A stretch of DNA of 6,648 nt from Pseudofrankia asymbiotica (GCF_001983105.1 NZ_MOMC01000047.1:70127-76774); one strand, 5' to 3'. Shown: positions 1 through 4,963, counted from the stretch's first letter. Numbers and translations: made by a program. The notes: generated by a model not told the origin, from the sequence alone.

Positions 1-30
1 CCAACTGCACCACGCCCACACGAACAACCG

Positions 31-102
31 AGCCCAAGGGCGGATTCGAACCGCCGACCTTCCCCGTACCAGGGGGACGCACTACCGCTGTGCAACAAGG
101 GC
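31..102 (-). tRNA. tRNA-Thr (anticodon GGT), with two acceptor-stem mismatches
   Basis: A 72-nt cloverleaf can be folded on the minus strand: D stem GCAC/GTGC, anticodon stem TCCCC/GGGGA closing the loop CTGGTAC, five-base variable loop AGGTC, and T arm GGCGG-TTCGAAT-CCGCC. The anticodon GGT reads ACC and ACU (Thr), and G1-C72 plus C2-G71 agree with threonine identity. The acceptor stem GCCCTTG/CTTGGGC has two adjacent U-U mismatches (5-68 and 6-67), which is unusual. CCA is not encoded. It is the last tRNA seen in the minus-strand series; the cluster may continue beyond the left edge. The fold apart from the acceptor is perfect, so the gene may be functional, but a decaying copy cannot be excluded. 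Confidence 0.75.
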
Positions 103-120
103 GCGCCATGCCACCGCGAG

Positions 121-160
121 GGCCGGGGAGAGGCGAAAAGAGTACCTTCGCCTCTCGGCC
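121..160 (-). other. Hairpin between tRNA-Thr(CGT) and tRNA-Thr(GGT)
   Basis: A perfect 10-bp inverted repeat (128-137 with 147-156), extended after a three-base bulge by four more pairs (121-124 with 157-160). It begins 10 nt past the 3' end of tRNA-Thr(CGT). The T-rich stretch CTCTTTT lies in the loop and arm rather than after the stem, so it is not a classical terminator. A processing or terminator role is inference. Confidence 0.45.
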
Positions 161-169
161 CGGGCCTGG

Positions 170-242
170 AGCCGCCGGGCGGATTCGAACCGCCGACCTG
201 CCGCTTACGAGGCGGCCGCTCTGCCAGCTGAGCTACGGAGGC
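170..242 (-). tRNA. tRNA-Thr (anticodon CGT)
   Basis: A 73-nt cloverleaf on the minus strand: D arm GCTC-AGCTGGCA-GAGC, anticodon stem GCCGC/GCGGC around the loop CTCGTAA, variable loop AGGTC, T arm GGCGG-TTCGAAT-CCGCC and discriminator U. The anticodon CGT reads ACG (Thr). The acceptor stem GCCTCCG/CGGCGGC pairs except for a U4-C69 mismatch. CCA is not encoded. The T arm, variable loop and discriminator are the same as in the Thr(GGT) gene 67 nt further along, which suggests the two are related by duplication or common selection. All conserved positions (U8, A14, G18G19, A21, U33) are present. Confidence 0.9.
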
Positions 243-313
243 ACACCGCGGGGGTCCGGACATCGGCCTCCGGCCCTCACCGGCCCGATCGCCTGGGTCC
301 CCCGACAGCCTGG

Positions 314-343
314 GGAGCGGGTCCTGTCACCAGGCCCCGCTCC
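314..343 (-). other. Hairpin just after tRNA-Gly
   Basis: Inverted repeat GGAGCGGG (314-321) with CCCGCTCC (336-343), continued inside after one mismatch by CCTG/CAGG around a four-base loop. It starts 3 nt beyond the 3' end of tRNA-Gly on the minus strand. No T tract follows. The position suggests a terminator or a 3'-processing barrier, which is inference. Confidence 0.45.
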
Positions 344-346
344 TCG

Positions 347-417
347 AGCGGTCACGGAGAATCGAACTCCGGTCTCATGCTTGGAAGGCACTCGCTCTGC
401 CACTGAGCTACGACCGC
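347..417 (-). tRNA. tRNA-Gly (anticodon TCC)
   Basis: A 71-nt cloverleaf on the minus strand: acceptor GCGGTCG/TGACCGC (fully paired with one G-U), D arm GCTC-AGTGGCA-GAGC, loop CTTCCAA giving anticodon TCC (reads GGA, and GGG by wobble), short variable loop AGAC, T arm CGGAG-TTCGATT-CTCCG, discriminator U. The anticodon stem AGTGC/GCATG is weak: A27-G43 is a mismatch and G28-U42 a wobble. CCA is not encoded. It lies 27 nt downstream of the tRNA-Arg gene, or 24 nt if the encoded CCA is counted, the tightest spacing in the series and consistent with co-transcription. Confidence 0.92.
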
Positions 418-441
418 GTGCCGCGGAGCCGATGGCCCCGC

Positions 442-517
442 TGGTACCCCTCACAGGAGTCGAACCTGTGACCTCCCGGGTCGCGACCGGGCGCTCTCTC
501 CTCTGAGCTAGAGGGGT
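442..517 (-). tRNA. tRNA-Arg-like (anticodon GCG), unusual C33, CCA encoded
   Basis: On the minus strand the acceptor ACCCCTC/GAGGGGT is perfectly paired, followed by A73 and an encoded CCA (442-444), the only one in this cluster. D arm GCTC-AGAGGAGA-GAGC, anticodon stem CCCGG/CCGGG, variable loop AGGTC and T arm ACAGG-TTCGACT-CCTGT are all perfect. The anticodon loop reads TCGCGAC, which puts GCG at 34-36 (codons CGC and CGU, Arg) and C at position 33, where U is nearly universal. C35 and an A in the D loop fit arginine identity. Bacteria normally read CGU/CGC with an ACG (inosine) tRNA, so a GCG species is itself unusual. Structure says tRNA; the decoding role is uncertain. Confidence 0.82.
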
Positions 518-571
518 GTGTCGCCGGGTGCCCGGAGGACCGCGATGGCGGCCTCGGGCGCGGCGGCGTCG

Positions 572-643
572 TCGGGACGGCCGGACTCGAACCGACGTGG
601 GCCTGATCCCAAATCAGGTGGGCAACCTCTACCCCACGTCCCG
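572..643 (-). tRNA. tRNA-Pro (anticodon TGG)
   Basis: A 72-nt cloverleaf on the minus strand with perfect acceptor CGGGACG/CGTCCCG. The C1-G72 pair and A73 are the hallmarks of bacterial tRNA-Pro. D stem GGGT/GCCC, anticodon stem CCTGA/TCAGG around TTTGGGA (anticodon TGG, reads CCA and neighbours), T arm GTCGG-TTCGAGT-CCGGC. CCA is not encoded. It is the most regular tRNA of the six. A strong hairpin lies only 3 nt upstream of its 5' end. Confidence 0.93.
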
Positions 644-646
644 TTT

Positions 647-679
647 CGGTGGCCCGAGGCGAGGCGCCTCGGGCCACCG
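647..679 (-). other. 14-bp perfect hairpin upstream of tRNA-Pro
   Basis: CGGTGGCCCGAGGC (647-660) is followed after five bases by its exact reverse complement (666-679). A second smaller hairpin, GCCAGGG/CCCTGGC, lies next to it at 684-703. Together they fill most of the space between tRNA-Trp and tRNA-Pro. On the minus strand the larger hairpin is followed by AAA, not T residues. It could be a factor-dependent or U-less terminator for the tRNA-Trp transcript, or an RNase processing landmark; both are inference. Confidence 0.55.
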
Positions 680-762
680 GTATGCCAGGGATGGCGCCCT
701 GGCGTGTGTGTCCGCTGTGGAGTTGTCAATCTTGCGAGCGCTTCCCGAAAAGGGCGCGCGAG

Positions 763-834
763 CAGGGACGGAGGGACTCGAACCCCCAACGAACGGTTTT
801 GGAGGCCGCCGCTCTACCTTTGAGCTACATCCCC
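763..834 (-). tRNA. tRNA-Trp (anticodon CCA)
   Basis: A 72-nt cloverleaf on the minus strand: D arm GCTC-AAAGGTA-GAGC, loop CTCCAAA with anticodon CCA (codon UGG), variable loop TCGTT, T arm GGGGG-TTCGAGT-CCCTC and discriminator G73, which with CCA is the tryptophan identity set. The acceptor GGGGATG/CGTCCCT begins with a G1-U72 wobble, and C31-A39 at the base of the anticodon loop is a mismatch. CCA is not encoded. It is first in the transcribed series. In actinobacteria the usual tRNA-Trp gene sits next to secE/nusG, which are absent here, so this may be an additional copy. Confidence 0.92.
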
Positions 835-861
835 GGGGAATGGCGAGGCAGGACTTGTCTG

Positions 862-906
862 ACGGAAAAGAGAAGACCGCCTCGCGGGCGGCTGCCCGGG
901 GCGGTC
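862..906 (-). terminator. Intrinsic terminator, minus strand
   Basis: On the minus strand a GC-rich hairpin is formed by GACCGCC/GGCGGTC (900-906 with 875-881), with an inner stem CGGGC/GCCCG (885-889 with 894-898). It is followed directly by the T-rich run TCTTCTCTTTTCC (875 down to about 863). This is the best rho-independent terminator in the window. It would stop transcripts arriving from the MarR side, about 385 nt past that gene's stop, before they enter the tRNA series starting at 834. It could instead act as an attenuator if the tRNA promoter lies further upstream. Confidence 0.5.
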
Positions 907-915
907 GGAGTCCAG

Positions 916-930
916 TGACCTGTCAGGTCA
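916..930. promoter_or_regulatory. Perfect 7-1-7 dyad, candidate operator
   Basis: TGACCTG-T-CAGGTCA is a perfect inverted repeat with a single central base, about 80 nt upstream of tRNA-Trp. The size and symmetry suit a dimeric regulator. No promoter motif is clear beside it, and nothing identifies the protein; the MarR regulator next door is only one possibility. Confidence 0.3.
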
Positions 931-1290
931 GGACGTCCGTCCCGGGCTTTCGCCGCTGTGCCACAGGAGCGTGGCCGAATATGAGCGATGACCTCGGAAA
1001 ATATCGGCCTGGGAGAGCTGGGACGTGCGTGTCGGTCGCATGTCGCGGGCCTCCTCTGCTCGGTTCTTCCGTTTGTCGATCGTCGCTCGCCGTGATGCTG
1101 TTGCTGGGTGCCGCGCTGTTCGGTGCTCCGGCGCCCCGTTCGAGCGCCTGGAACCAGGATGCCGTGCGAGCGGAATTGTCTCAAGGGGTTTTTCGCGCGG
1201 GTACTAGCAAGGGGGAAGGGCCGCTCGGTCTCGTGGGGCCCAGCCCGCCGAGACGCGGGAGACCTGGCCTGGGGCAGCGGGTCCAGCGGG

Positions 1291-1851
1291 TCAGCGGCCG
1301 GCCGGGGGCGGTGGCGGGCCGTCAAGGCCGGCGACGAGGCGCCCGAGCGCGGGGAGGGCGGCGCGGATGCGGCCCTGGTCGACGTCGGTGAGGCGCGCGA
1401 GCACGTCGACGACGGCGGTGTGCAGGTCGCGCTCGACGCCCTCGACCTCCGCACGGGCCGTCTCGGACAGGTGGAGGCGGGCGACGCGGCGGTCGTGCGG
1501 GTCACCGCGCCGCTCCACCAGGCCGGCGCCGACCAGGTCCGTGATCAGGGTGCTCAGGTTGTGCGGGCGCATCGACAGCGCCTCGGCGGCCTGCCGCACC
1601 GACATGCCAGGCTGGCCGGCGAGCAGGCGCAGCAGCTGGACGTGGCGCGGGCGCAGCTTCTCGAACACCGTCGGGGTCGCGGTCGGCTTCTCGGCGCCGA
1701 CGACCCGCCACAGCAGCCGCGCGGCCTCGACGACCTCGCCGGCGAGCTCCTCGGTGCGCCCGTCGCGGGCCGCGGTGACCGACAGGACGGTCTCGCGCGC
1801 GACCCGGTACCGGCCGTTGGACGTGGCCCCGCGCGCGGTCGAGGCGGTCAT
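1291..1851 (-). CDS. MarR-family transcriptional regulator
   Basis: A 186-aa DNA-binding protein. The winged helix-turn-helix covers about residues 62-130. The recognition helix falls near 94-111 (MRPHNLSTLITDLVGAGL), followed by the wing with the family signature DPHDRRVARLHLS (117-129); the aspartate-arginine pattern there is typical of MarR. Flanking helices (about 33-52 and 130-175) would form the dimer interface, and the protein ends in a short proline run. Start: the ATG at 1851 is the only plausible one near the conserved part. The same frame is open up to 2133, but that extension is Pro/Gly-rich low complexity with no family resemblance. No Shine-Dalgarno precedes the ATG. MarR proteins usually repress neighbouring genes in response to small ligands; the target and ligand are unknown here. 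It is transcribed toward the tRNA series with a terminator in between. Confidence 0.85.
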   Translation of the reverse strand: MTASTARGATSNGRYRVARETVLSVTAARDGRTEELAGEVVEAARLLWRVVGAEKPTATPTVFEKLRPRHVQLLRLLAGQPGMSVRQAAEALSMRPHNLSTLITDLVGAGLVERRGDPHDRRVARLHLSETARAEVEGVERDLHTAVVDVLARLTDVDQGRIRAALPALGRLVAGLDGPPPPPAGR

Positions 1852-2111
1852 GTCGGTCGCCCGTGGTCGGGCCGGCTCGGGGCCGCGGGGCGCGGGGACC
1901 CGGACGAACGGTGTGTTCTGGACAAGCGGGAGTGTCGCGCGCGGCCTCGTCGGGCCGCCGTCGGCCGGTGGGGAGCCGGGCAGGGGGGCGGTGGCGCCGG
2001 AGCCGGGACGGGCGCCGGACCCGGGAGCACCGGACCCGGGAATGCCAGGCATGGGAGCGTGGGAAGGCTGGGGGTGGCGACGGGCGGGAAGGTGGACTGC
2101 TCGTCCCGGAG

Positions 2112-2185
2112 AGGTTCCTTGAGGAGTCCGCACATCACGAAGCCTGTTCTACCGGAGTTTCCTCATCGTTCAGCCCAAGTTTCCT
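2112..2185. repeat. Spaced direct repeats AGTTTCCT (22-bp register)
   Basis: The 18-mers at 2146-2163 and 2168-2185 match at 14 of 18 positions (GTTC at the start, AGTTTCCT at the end) and are exactly 22 bp apart. A third, weaker copy, AGGTTCCT, lies at 2112-2119, a further 44 bp away and so in the same register. Same-face spacing near two helical turns suggests a protein-binding array, possibly controlling the divergent promoters. Function is inference. Confidence 0.4.
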
Positions 2186-2486
2186 GAACGTACCGAGAGT
2201 CATAGGTCCTACCGGTGAGGCACCGACACCAGCCGCTACCGCCCGGTCGGCGGCGGCACAGCCTGGTGCCGCGCCCAAAAGCCCGGGTACGACGGTAGTC
2301 GCCAGCGCCGCGACGCGCGATGCCAGGCCGGGACGGGCCGCAGCCGAGGTAGCTCCGTTGAGGCTCAGACTAGCTCTTCCAGGGCAACAGGTCTGAAACA
2401 AGACTCATCTCCGGCGTGGTGGAGCGGACGGGTGTGCCCGTCATGGGCGGGCGTGGGCTGAGTGCCGGCCGGTCGGTGACGTCGGC

Positions 2487-2492
2487 TACTGT
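2487..2492 (+). promoter_or_regulatory. Candidate -10 element for a leaderless transcript
   Basis: TACTGT fits the actinobacterial -10 pattern TANNNT and lies eight bases before the GTG at 2501. Transcription starting at that GTG would give a leaderless mRNA, a common arrangement in actinobacteria. No good -35 hexamer is seen. Confidence 0.35.
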
Positions 2493-2500
2493 GAGGCGTC

Positions 2501-2662
2501 GTGACCAGGTACGGAACACCTCTGGGCGGCCTGCCCGAGGGCCACGGCGCCCTTGCCACAGACGCCATCCACGTCGGTACCTTCGGCGACGTCCCCGCCC
2601 CGCCCGCCCGCGAGGCCGGCCGGCCGGGCGCGGCCCGCCACTCCAGCGTGGCGGCCGCGTGA
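2501..2662 (+). CDS. Small leader ORF overlapping uppP (53 aa, unknown function)
   Basis: An unrecognised 53-aa frame starting at GTG 2501; an in-frame TGA at 2492-2494 limits it upstream. The stop TGA at 2660-2662 overlaps the GTG start of uppP (2659-2661) as GTGA, the classic arrangement for translational coupling. Of the 52 codons after the start, 46 end in G or C and first positions are G-rich, which fits a translated frame in this genome. No Shine-Dalgarno precedes it (only GAGG four bases before), but a TACTGT -10 element eight bases upstream would make it leaderless. The peptide starts VTRYGTPLGGLPEGHG and ends in an Ala/Pro/Arg-rich tail; there is no membrane segment or known motif. 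It may be a coupling leader that lets ribosomes reach uppP, which has no ribosome binding site of its own, or a genuine small protein. Alternatively uppP could start further upstream and this frame be fortuitous. Confidence 0.45.
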   Translation: MTRYGTPLGGLPEGHGALATDAIHVGTFGDVPAPPAREAGRPGAARHSSVAAA

Positions 2663-3549
2663 ACTGGTTCCAGGGGGGCGTCCTCGGCCTGGTCCAGGGG
2701 CTCACCGAGTTCCTGCCCGTCTCGTCCAGTGCGCACCTGCGCATCCTGCCGGCGCTGGCGGGCTGGCCGGACCCGGGCGCGGCGTTCACCGCGGTGAGTC
2801 AGATCGGCACCGAGACCGCGGTCATGCTGTACTTCCGCAAGGACATCGCGAAGATCGTCTCGAGCTGGGCGCGGTCCCTGCGGAACCCGAAGTACCGCGG
2901 CACCCAGGAAGCCCGGATGGGCTGGCTGATCATCATCGGGTCGATCCCGATCTCCGTCCTCGGCGTGACGCTGAAGGACACGATCGAGGGCCCCTTCCGG
3001 GACCTGCGGCTGATCGCGACGACGCTCATCGTGCTCGGCCTCGTCCTCGGCGCCGCCGACTGGTACGCGGCGCAGGCGGGCAGGCAGGGCCGGCACGCCT
3101 TCCCCCGCCGGCGCAAGACCGTCGAGGACCTGACCACCCGGGACGGCCTGATCTACGGGCTGGCCCAGTCGCTGGCGCTGGTGCCCGGCGTGTCCCGCTC
3201 GGGCGCGACGGTCAGCGGCGGCCTGTTCCTCGGCTACACCCGGGAGGCGGCGGCCCGCTACTCCTTCCTGCTCGCGATCCCGGCGGTGCTGGCCTCCGGG
3301 CTGTTCGAGCTGAAGTCGGTCGCGGACGGCTCCGACGGCGACGTGGCCTGGGGGCCGACGATCCTCGCCACCGTGATCGCCTTCGTCGTCGGCTACGCGG
3401 CGATCGCCTGGTTCCTGCGTTACATCTCGACGAAGAGCTTCGCCCCGTTCGTCGTCTACCGCATCGCCCTCGGCGTGCTCCTGATCGCCCTGATCGCCTC
3501 CGGCCACCTCGACGCCCACGCCGGCGCCGACGCGGCCACGTCCGGCTGA
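2659..3549 (+). CDS. uppP: Undecaprenyl-diphosphatase (UppP/BacA)
   Basis: Integral membrane enzyme that dephosphorylates undecaprenyl diphosphate to undecaprenyl phosphate, recycling the lipid carrier for peptidoglycan and other wall polymers; overexpression in other bacteria gives bacitracin resistance. The 296-aa product carries both family signatures: QGLTEFLPVSSSAHL at 13-27 (Glu17 and His26 in the active-site region) and PGVSRSGAT at 176-184 (with the essential Arg180). Hydrophobic helices follow at about 89-105, 117-135, 203-217, 234-254 and 266-281. Length is slightly above the usual 265-285. Start: GTG at 2659 gives the N-terminus VNWFQGGVLGLVQG that matches the family; the frame is open to about 2416 but the extra sequence is Arg/Pro-rich and unlike the family. 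The start overlaps the stop of the 53-aa ORF (GTGA) and has no ribosome binding site of its own, suggesting coupled translation. The kinase gene converges on it, 79 bp away. Confidence 0.95.
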   Translation: MNWFQGGVLGLVQGLTEFLPVSSSAHLRILPALAGWPDPGAAFTAVSQIGTETAVMLYFRKDIAKIVSSWARSLRNPKYRGTQEARMGWLIIIGSIPISVLGVTLKDTIEGPFRDLRLIATTLIVLGLVLGAADWYAAQAGRQGRHAFPRRRKTVEDLTTRDGLIYGLAQSLALVPGVSRSGATVSGGLFLGYTREAAARYSFLLAIPAVLASGLFELKSVADGSDGDVAWGPTILATVIAFVVGYAAIAWFLRYISTKSFAPFVVYRIALGVLLIALIASGHLDAHAGADAATSG

Positions 3550-3628
3550 CCTCTCGGGTACCGCTGGGCCCGGGCTCGGGCTCGAACTCGGACGGCGCTG
3601 AGGCCCGACGCGGTTCTCCGTGACGGGC

Positions 3629-4789
3629 TCAGGCCCTGGGTGGCCACAGGCCGCGCAGCAGCCGGGTCCAGGGCCGAGCACCGGGCTCGGGCGGCGGGGG
3701 CGTGCGCGGAACGCGGACCGGCGGGCCCGACGGCGGCATCTGGTAACCATGGGGCGGTGCCGGGTACCTGTTAGCCGGTGCCGGTGCCGGTGCCGGTGCC
3801 GGTGCCGGTGGGACGGCCGGCGTTGGTGTCGGGAAGGGGTTCGGGGGAAGTGGGAGAAGCGCGGAGCCCGCGGGCAGGCGCAGCGTGGCCTCGCCGGTCG
3901 GGGCGGGCGCGGTGGCGTCGGTCAGCCAGAGGAGGAGCTCGCGGGCGGTGGGGCGGTCGGCCGGGTTCTTCGCCATCGCGCGGGCGACGACCTGGCGCAA
4001 CGCGGGGGGCAGGCCAGCCAGGTCGGGCGCCTCGCACACGACCCGGCGCAGCAGCTCGGTGATGCCCGGCTCCCCGAACGGGAGGCGGCCGGAGGCGGCG
4101 TAGATGACGTTGCCGCCCCAGGCGTGCACGTCCGTGGCGGTGGTGGACGGCTGGTCGAGGGCCTGCTCGGGCGACATGAACACCGGCGTGCCCAGTTTGC
4201 CGACGGTGATGGCGGTGGCGTCCGTCAGCGGGCGGCAGACCCCGAAGTCGATGACCCGCGCCCCGGACGAGGAGAGCATGATGTTGCCGGGCTTGAGGTC
4301 CCGGTGGATGACCCCGGCGGCGTGGATCGCCGTCAGCGCCGAGGCGACCGCGACGGCGAACCGCTCCAGTTCCGCCGGCGCCAGCGGCCCCCATCCGGTC
4401 ACCGCGGTGGCGAGGGTCGGGCCGTCGATGAACTCCGTCACCAGGTAGGGCCGCGGGCCCGAGACGTCGACGTCGAGCACCTCCGCCGTGCAGAACCGGG
4501 CGACCTTGCGCGCGGCGTGCGCCTCCCGCCGGAACCGTTCCCGGAACGCCGGCACCCGCGCCAGGTCCTCGTCGATGACCTTCACGGCGACCAGCGGCGC
4601 GGCCTCCCAGCCGGCGCCGCCGCCGCGGCCGTAAGCCGGGCCGCTCGAGCCCGGCTCGGCGCCGCCGACGCGACGGGCGAGGTAGACCGTGCCCATGCCG
4701 CCCTTGCCGAGCACGCCGAGCACGCGGTACGGCCCGACCTGGCCCGGGTCGTCCGGGCCTGGCGGCGCCACGTCCGGCAGGCCCACCAC
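3629..4789 (-). CDS. Serine/threonine protein kinase, soluble, proline-rich C-tail
   Basis: Hanks-type (PknB-like) kinase of about 386 aa. Visible motifs: glycine loop GKGGMGTVY (28-36), ATP lysine in VAVKV (Lys70), helix-C Glu89, catalytic HRDLKPGN (162-169, Asp164), DFG (181-183), GTPVFMSPEQ (200-209, standing for the APE motif), Asp220 and RPT (279-281). All catalytic residues are present, so it should be active. A Gly/Ser-rich insertion (about 40-64) separates beta strands 2 and 3. After residue 295 the chain is proline-rich, with an Ala-Pro repeat, and ends in RLLRGLWPPRA. There is no transmembrane helix or sensor domain, unlike PknB with its PASTA repeats, so it is probably cytoplasmic. 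Start: AGGAG at 4795-4799 is five bases before GTG 4789 and eight before GTG 4786; the GTG at 4795 overlaps the AGGAG and is unlikely. TAGCCT at 4862-4867 (minus) is a possible -10. Substrates are unknown. Confidence 0.93.
   Translation of the reverse strand: MVGLPDVAPPGPDDPGQVGPYRVLGVLGKGGMGTVYLARRVGGAEPGSSGPAYGRGGGAGWEAAPLVAVKVIDEDLARVPAFRERFRREAHAARKVARFCTAEVLDVDVSGPRPYLVTEFIDGPTLATAVTGWGPLAPAELERFAVAVASALTAIHAAGVIHRDLKPGNIMLSSSGARVIDFGVCRPLTDATAITVGKLGTPVFMSPEQALDQPSTTATDVHAWGGNVIYAASGRLPFGEPGITELLRRVVCEAPDLAGLPPALRQVVARAMAKNPADRPTARELLLWLTDATAPAPTGEATLRLPAGSALLPLPPNPFPTPTPAVPPAPAPAPAPAPANRYPAPPHGYQMPPSGPPVRVPRTPPPPEPGARPWTRLLRGLWPPRA
3775..3810. repeat. Hexanucleotide microsatellite (CCGGTG)x6
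   Basis: Six perfect tandem copies of CCGGTG lie inside the kinase gene and encode the Ala-Pro repeat of its C-terminal tail. The six-base unit keeps the frame, so slippage would change only tail length. Confidence 0.95.
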
Positions 4790-4794
4790 GCACA

Positions 4795-4799
4795 CTCCT
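4795..4799 (-). promoter_or_regulatory. Ribosome binding site of the kinase gene
   Basis: AGGAG on the minus strand, within TAGGAG. It decides the start in favour of GTG 4789 (five-base spacer) or GTG 4786 (eight-base spacer) over the GTG at 4795, which overlaps it. Confidence 0.6.
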
Positions 4800-4963
4800 A
4801 CCCGAGGGCGCGGCGCGGTCCCATCCCGCCGCGACCCGCGTCGCGAATCTCCCCGTAGGGCAGGCTATCCCGAGGGCCATCCCGGGGCCGGTCCAGCCCG
4901 CCGCTCACCACGGCCGCGTCCGCCGGGCACCGACGGCTCTCGTCCGCGCAGGCCCCGCACCGG

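Larger units (their letters stand above)
835..1290. other. Gene-poor stretch between tRNA-Trp and the MarR gene
   Basis: I see no convincing gene here. It holds a minus-strand terminator-like hairpin (875-906) and a 15-bp dyad (916-930), described separately. An ATG at 1092 opens a plus-strand frame with a short hydrophobic segment, but it has no ribosome binding site, mixed codon use, and runs antisense into the MarR gene, so I do not call it. Base composition is less GC-rich than in the genes, notably around 1160-1200. No clear promoter for the tRNA series could be identified. Confidence 0.5.
1852..2500. other. Long intergenic region between the divergent MarR gene and the uppP unit
   Basis: Divergent spacer that should carry the promoters of the MarR gene (leftward) and the uppP unit (rightward). 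It contains a 15-bp-period direct repeat of CCGGACCCGGGA (2015-2026 and 2030-2041), the short palindrome ATGCC-A-GGCAT near 2042-2052, and the spaced AGTTTCCT repeats listed separately. From about 2130 to 2400 the GC content drops. An 88-codon minus-strand frame (2135-2401) exists there, but its third-position GC is only about 60 percent, far below the genes nearby, so I leave it uncalled. Confidence 0.5.

Noticed and set aside
724..729. Perfect minus-strand TTGACA (-35) upstream of tRNA-Pro
   Set aside because: No TANNNT -10 hexamer lies at 15-19 bp spacing, so I do not call a promoter.
1092..1290. Plus-strand ATG with a hydrophobic, signal-peptide-like start (MLLLGAALFGAPAP)
   Set aside because: No ribosome binding site, weak codon bias, and the frame continues antisense through the MarR gene into Gly/Arg-rich sequence.
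90..1391. Several overlapping open frames on both strands across the tRNA cluster
   Set aside because: They overlie well-folded tRNA genes and their translations are low-complexity with pieces that are simply translated T arms.
1852..2133. N-terminal extension of the MarR frame by 94 residues
   Set aside because: The added sequence is Pro/Gly-rich low complexity, partly made by a 15-bp direct repeat, and has no resemblance to MarR proteins.
2416..2658. Upstream extension of uppP in the same frame
   Set aside because: Arg/Pro-rich translation unlike the family; the competing frame 2501-2662 has better codon statistics.
3550..3628. Terminator between the convergent uppP and kinase genes
   Set aside because: GC-rich with short self-complementary pieces but no clear stem with a T tract.
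2365..3750. 461-codon minus-strand frame and other long frames opposite uppP
   Set aside because: Shadow of uppP caused by high GC; the translation is Arg/Pro/Gly-rich without any domain.
3775..3810. CRISPR-like or iteron-like repeat
   Set aside because: It is a simple hexamer microsatellite in coding sequence without spacers.
3620..4880. Long plus- and minus-strand frames overlapping the kinase
   Set aside because: Shadows in other frames of a kinase gene with all catalytic motifs.
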